Source of the DNA: CAWGXG01 sp963826505
GTDB taxonomy: Bacteria; Chloroflexota; Anaerolineae; Aggregatilineales; Aggregatilineaceae
Assembly (NCBI GenBank): GCA_963826505.1
Contig: CAWGXG010000005.1
Span: 672,682 to 736,681 of the forward strand
Length of the DNA: 64,000 bases
Direction of reading: 5' to 3'
Shown here: positions 59,507 through 64,000 of the stretch, piece by piece
How the letters are laid out: each line of letters begins with the position of its first letter
Numbering within the stretch: the first letter of the stretch is position 1
The notes under the pieces: generated by a model
The model's input: only the letters and a program-made list of their open reading frames with translations
What the model was told of the DNA's origin: nothing
The model's database searches: none
Position numbers and translations under genes: made by a program

Positions 59507-60535
59507 GTGAGCGTGCACCCTGCCCTGGTTCAGATCGAGAACCTGCATCTGCGCTTCACGTCGTTTGACGGCGAGTCGCACGTGCTGGACGGCGTCAACC
59601 TGACGATCGGGCGCGGCGATATTTTGGGCATCGTGGGCGAGACGGGTTCCGGCAAAACCATGACCGCGCTCAGCATCGCGCACCTGATCCCCGGCGGCGC
59701 GCTGAGCGGCACGGTGTGGTTCGACGGCGAAAACGTGCTGGAGAAATCCAGCCGCAGCTTGCAGCAGTTTCGCGCCCGGCGCCTGGGGATGGTCTTTCAG
59801 GACCCGTCGACCAATCTCAACCCGGTTTTCACGGTCGGCGAGCTGTTGATCGACGCGATCCTGACTCAGGAATTCGGCGTATCGGGCTGGCGGCTGCTGT
59901 CGGTCGGCAAATGGATCGACCGCAAACAGCGTCGTGAGGCGCGCCAGCGCGCCATCGAGCTGCTGCATTGGGTCGGCATCGCCGATCCCGAACAGCGGCT
60001 GAAGAACTACCCGCACCAGTTTTCGGGCGGCCAGAAGCAGCGCATTCTGATCGCGATGGCGCTGGCGGGCAATCCCGAGCTGTTGATCGTAGATGAGCCC
60101 ACCACGGCGCTTGACGTGGCGATCCAGGCCCAGATTCTGCGCCTGATTCAGCGCATCGTAGACGAGCGGGAAATCTCCGTGCTGCTGATCACGCACGATA
60201 TGAGCGTCATCGCCAAGATCTGCACGCGCGTCGCGGTGATGTACGGCGGTGTCGTCGTGGAACAGGGGCCGATCGAGGACATCTTTCGCAACGCCCGGCA
60301 CCCGTACACGCGCGGCCTGCTGAACGCGATCCCCACCGAGGACATCGCGCAGGGCGATCTGCGCGGCATTCCCGGCACGCCGCCCAGCTTTCTGTCGCCG
60401 CCGACCGGCTGCCGCTTTCACCCGCGCTGCCCGGAGCGGCTGCCGCACTGCCACCTGCATCCGCCCGCCGACAAAGAAGTCGCGCCGCAGCACAGCGTGG
60501 CGTGCTACCTGTACACGAACGAGATGAGGCCATGA
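59507..60535 (+). CDS. Dpp/Opp-type ABC transporter ATP-binding protein (DppD-like)
   Basis: A 342-residue ATPase. Walker A GETGSGKTM near residue 46, signature FSGGQKQRI, Walker B LLIVDEPTTAL and the C-terminal Cys pattern CRFHPRCPERLPHCH. GTG 59507 is the start, 4 bases after the permease stop. The stop overlaps the next ATG. Intact. Confidence 0.94.
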   Translation: MSVHPALVQIENLHLRFTSFDGESHVLDGVNLTIGRGDILGIVGETGSGKTMTALSIAHLIPGGALSGTVWFDGENVLEKSSRSLQQFRARRLGMVFQDPSTNLNPVFTVGELLIDAILTQEFGVSGWRLLSVGKWIDRKQRREARQRAIELLHWVGIADPEQRLKNYPHQFSGGQKQRILIAMALAGNPELLIVDEPTTALDVAIQAQILRLIQRIVDEREISVLLITHDMSVIAKICTRVAVMYGGVVVEQGPIEDIFRNARHPYTRGLLNAIPTEDIAQGDLRGIPGTPPSFLSPPTGCRFHPRCPERLPHCHLHPPADKEVAPQHSVACYLYTNEMRP

Positions 60536-61558
60536 CCGAACCGCTGCTCGAAGTGCGCGGCTTGAAGAAATATTTCCCGATACGCAGTGGGCCGCTGCGC
60601 CGCGTCACGGGCTATATCAAGGCTGTCGACGATGTCGATCTGACGGTCGCGCCCGGCGAGATCGTCGGGCTGGCCGGGGAATCCGGGTCCGGCAAAACGA
60701 CGGTAGCGCGCACGCTGCTGCTGCTGACCGAACCGACCGCCGGGCAAATCCTGTTCGAAGGGCAGGACCTCGCGCAGCTTGATCCGCAAGCGCTCAGCCA
60801 CACCCGCGAACGGATGCAGATCGTTTTCCAGAATCCTTATTCGGCCCTCAACCCGCGCATGACGGCGCGCGATCTGATCATCGAGCCGCTGGAAATCCAC
60901 AACATCAGCGATCCGACCCTGCGCGAGCAGCGCGTGCGCGAGCTGGTCGATCTGGTCGGGCTGAGCGAGGACCAGTTGGGGCGCTATCCGCACGAGTTTT
61001 CGGGCGGGCAGCGCCAACGCATCGGGATCGCGCGGGCGCTGGCGCTCAACCCGCGTCTGCTGATTCTGGACGAGCCGACCTCCGCCCTGGACGTCTCGGT
61101 CCAGGCCACGATCCTGAATCTGCTGCTGCAACTGCGCCAGGATCTCGACCTGAGCTACCTGTTCATCTCGCATGATCTCAGCGTGCTGCGCTACATCTGC
61201 GACCGCATCGGGATCATGTACCTGGGCCGCATCGTCGAGATGGCGGCCACCGAAGAGATTTTCGATGAGCCGCAGCACCCTTACACTATTTCGCTGCTCT
61301 CGGCGGCACCCAAGCCGGACGTGCAGCAGGTCGACCACGAAATCATTCTGGAAGGCGAGATCAGTCATTCCGCAGTCGGCAAAGGCTGCCGCTTCAGCCC
61401 GCGCTGCCCGGCGGCCAAGATCGAAATCTGCGACGAGATCGAGCCGGATCTGGACAACGTATGGACAGGGCACCGGGCGGCCTGCCATTTATCCTTACAA
61501 CGGCTGCCGCTGGGCATCAAGACGGCGGCGGGCGAGCCGGTTGAACAAGTGCGCGTAA
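60532..61558 (+). CDS. Dpp/Opp-type ABC transporter ATP-binding protein (OppF-like)
   Basis: About 342 residues. Walker A GESGSGKTT near residue 52, signature FSGGQRQRI, Walker B LLILDEPTS and CRFSPRCPAAKIEIC. In the given sequence the frame has no stop and runs into the hydantoinase gene. One base near 61490 gives ACHLYPYNGC and TAA 61556-61558, a natural end with the hydantoinase ribosome site after it. The fusion is therefore probably an artefact. Confidence 0.88.
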
Positions 61559-61574
61559 CACGGAGAAAGAAGCA

Positions 61575-63677
61575 CATGACAGGTCTGCGTATTGCAACGG
61601 ATATCGGCGGGACTTTTACGGATCTGGTGTATCTGGACGAGGAAACAGGCGAGGTCACAGTCGCCAAAGCCTCGACCACACCCCACAACTTTGCGCAAGG
61701 CGTGCTGGATACGCTGGACAAAGCCGCCGGGATCGACACGGCGCGCACGTCGTTTTTCGTGCACGGCACCACGGTGATCATCAACGCGCTGACCGAGCGC
61801 AAAGGCGTCAAGACCGGGCCTGATCACGACCAAAGGTTTTCGCGATGTGCTGGAGATCGGGCGCGCCAACCGCCCCGACATCTATAACCTGTACTACCAG
61901 AAGCCGAAGCCCTTTGTCGATCGCTACCTGCGCGTCGAAGTGCCGGAACGCCTCAATTACAAGGGCGAGGTGCTCGAATTCGCTGGACACGCAGGAACTG
62001 CGCCGCGCAGTCCGCCAGCTTGTGGATGAAGGCGTGGAAAGTATCGCCCTGTGTTTCCTGCATTCCTATGCCAACCCGCAGCACGAAATCGAAGCCGGGC
62101 GCGTGATCCGTGAAGTCGCGCCGAATATGCCGTTCACACTGTCGCACGAAATCAGCGGCGAATGGCGCGAGTTCGAGCGCACCAGCACGGTCGTGTTGAA
62201 CAGCTACGTGCTGCCCATCGCGCGCGACTACCTGGATAACCTCGATCAGAATTTGACCAGCCGCAAGCGTATGGGACCGGTGCTGCACGTCATGCAGTCC
62301 AACGGTGGCAGCGCGACCTTCGAAGCCGCCAAGCAGCGCCCGATCAACCTGGTGGAATCGGGGCCGGTCGCCGGTGTGATCGGCTCGGCGCGGGTCGGAG
62401 AACTGATTGGCGAGCCGAACGTAATCGCGTTCGACGTGGGCGGGACCACCGCCAAAACGTCGCTGGTCGAAAAGAACACGCCCAAGATCACGACCGAGTA
62501 CAAGATCGAGCACACGCGCGAAACGGCGGGCTACCCCATCATGGTGCCCACCATCGACATCGTGGAGATCGGGTCGGGCGGCGGCTCGATCGCCTGGATC
62601 GATGATGGCGGCGCGCTGCGCGTCGGCCCGCTGAGCGCCGGAGCCGATCCCGGACCCGCGTGCTACGACCTGGGCGGGACCAGCCGACCGTCACCGACGC
62701 GAACTTGTTGGTCGGACGATTGAATCCCGATTATTTCCTGGGCGGGGAGCTGAAGGTCAGTATGGACAAAGCCGCCCAGTCGATGGAGCCGATCGCGCGC
62801 CACTTCAGCATGAGCATCGAAGAGGCGGCGCTGGGCGTGATTCGCCTGTCCGACTTCGGCAAGATGAACGCCATCAAGCTGATCTCGGTGCGGCGCGGCT
62901 ACGACCCGCGTGACTTCGTGCTGGTCGCGTTTGGCGGCGGCGGTCCGATGCACGCCGGGGCCATGATGCGCGAGCTGCGCTGCAAAAAGGTGATCGTCCC
63001 GACCTACCCCGGCGTGTTCTCCGCGTTCGGCATGTTGATGACCGACCTGCGCGCCGACTACATCCGCACCAAGATCGCCCGTACCGATCAGGTCGATCCG
63101 AGCTTCGTCAACAGCCTGTACGCGGAAATGGAGCAGCAGGCACGGCGGCAGATGGCTGACGAGCACGTGCCCGAACTCCGATGTGCAGATTCAGCGCTAC
63201 GCGGACATGCGCTACGCGGGCCAGGAGCACACGGTCAAAGTGCCGGTGCCCAACGGCACCATCACGCCCGACCTGCTGCGCCGGGTAAGCGATGCCTTCC
63301 ACGATCTGCACGAGCACAATTATACGTTCCGGCTGGACACGGTGACCGAGCTGGTTAATTATCACGTCACGGCGATCGGGCTGGTGCGCAAAGCCGAGAT
63401 CGCGCCGATCAGCGGCCAGGGTACGGGCCTGTCACGCGCCAGAAAAGGGACGCGGCCCGTCGTGTTTGAAGACTTCGGCAAGCAGAATACCGCCATCTAC
63501 GAGCGCGATCTGCTGCCGATCGGCAAGACGATCGAAGGCCCGGCGGTGATCGAAGAACCGGCTTCGGCAACAGTCGTCTTCCCCGATCAGCAGGTCATGC
63601 GCGATAAATACGGGTTCCTGCACGTCGAGCCGGTGCAGCAGCGTTCGCGCTTTGGGCTGTCGTCCGCGCGGCGCTAG
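61575..63677 (+). pseudogene. Hydantoinase/oxoprolinase subunit A (HyuA-like), multiple frameshifts
   Basis: About 700 residues over three frames. ATG 61575 (MTGLRIATDIGGTFTD) has GGAGAAAG upstream; the first ATP-binding motif DIGGTFTDLVYLD, FVHGTTVIINALTERKG, VIAFDVGGTTAKTSLV and VAFGGGGPMHAGAMMREL are all present. Frameshifts near 61825, 61980, 62685 and 63175. HyuA with HyuB cleaves hydantoins, N-methylhydantoin or 5-oxoproline in an ATP-dependent reaction. It follows the importer genes, so the importer likely brings in a hydantoin, lactam or peptide-derived substrate. Confidence 0.9.
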
Positions 63678-63686
63678 GGCTGGAAA

Positions 63687-64000
63687 ATGGAATCGAACGA
63701 GGTTGACGCACAGCGGGCGGGCTTTGACCCGTTCACGCTGGAGATCATCAAGGAGTCGTTGGTCGCGATTGGGGACGAAATGTTTTTCACCATGCAGCGC
63801 ACCAGCATGAGTCCGATCATCTACGAGGTATTGGACTATGCCACCGGCCTGCTGGACGCGGGCGGCGCGCTGATCACGCAGGGCAATGGCGTCTCGGGTT
63901 TTCTCGGCACGCTGACCTTCGCCGCCCAGAGCGTGATCGCGAAATTCGGCGCCGATCTCGCGCCCGGCGATATCATTATCACCAACGATCCGTACTCCGG
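63687..64000 (+). CDS. Hydantoinase/oxoprolinase subunit B (HyuB-like), partial
   Basis: The first 104 codons of a HyuB-type subunit, open to the window end. FDPFTLEIIKESLVAIGDEM near residue 13, MQRTSMSPIIYEVLDY and DIIITNDPYSG are the family landmarks. ATG 63687 is 9 bases after the HyuA stop. It completes the ATP-dependent hydantoinase with HyuA. Confidence 0.92.
   Translation, partial: MESNEVDAQRAGFDPFTLEIIKESLVAIGDEMFFTMQRTSMSPIIYEVLDYATGLLDAGGALITQGNGVSGFLGTLTFAAQSVIAKFGADLAPGDIIITNDPYS

Overview
The window is about 60% GC and almost fully coding. It looks like chromosomal DNA of a free-living heterotroph. Gene content (many ABC sugar and peptide-type importers, molybdenum hydroxylase, hydantoinase, inositol catabolism, a NarX/NarL-like pair) fits a Chloroflexota (Anaerolineae-like) genome. 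That assignment is inference from content and style; no rRNA or tRNA gene is present to confirm it, and I see no phage, IS element or CRISPR array.

Layout. 1-1343 (-): P-type ATPase running off the left edge. 1588-2334 (+): metallo-beta-lactamase-fold hydrolase. 2331-7965 (-): ribose-type sugar importer with two permeases, a periplasmic binding protein, a double ATPase and a terminal Ntn-hydrolase. 8327-11572 (-): M20 amidohydrolase, KDPG aldolase, KDG-type kinase and a gutted iclR remnant. 11829-14491: PPOX-fold protein, class V aminotransferase and a divergent IclR regulator. 14586-26076 (+): three-subunit molybdenum hydroxylase, HapK-like protein, complete Dpp/Opp-type importer, SDR and DUF917 protein. 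26154-28933 (-): NarL/NarX-like two-component pair. 29010-30075 (-): secreted two-domain SnoaL-like protein. 30376-38654: myo-inositol operon iolC-B-D-E-G (-), a divergent LacD-like aldolase (+) and a LacI regulator (-). 38748-43176 (-): SDR, PuuD-like, GS-like and aldehyde dehydrogenase genes. 43399-47064: DUF362, TrmO, aminotransferase, DUF1697. 47145-53927 (-): a sugar ABC importer followed by a tightly overlapping four-gene unit (unknown conserved protein, SIS isomerase, PfkB kinase, HAD phosphatase). 54335-54787 (-): secreted DUF7282-like protein. 55186-64000 (+): SDR, second complete Dpp/Opp-type importer, hydantoinase A, and the start of hydantoinase B.

Regulation visible in the sequence. 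Two operons (sugar importer; kinase-aldolase-amidohydrolase) carry the same promoter-plus-operator module (TTGCAG-N16-TACAAT followed by GTTCC-N7-GGAAC). A third operator of that type sits just before the intact iclR start. The iol region has three near-identical LacI-type operators. All four solute-binding-protein genes that are followed by a downstream cistron have a perfect 10-11 bp hairpin in the gap after their stop codon.

Quality warning. Many genes are broken by single-base frameshifts, concentrated at about 14.7-20.3, 41.8-44.5, 49.6-53.9 and 61.5-63.2 kb. Reading frame is recovered every time by adding or removing one base, several times in a homopolymer, so uncorrected long-read assembly error is the most likely cause. 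Three apparent gene fusions (binding protein-permease, HAD-DUF1697, OppF-HyuA) are explained this way. I list the reconstructed gene spans.
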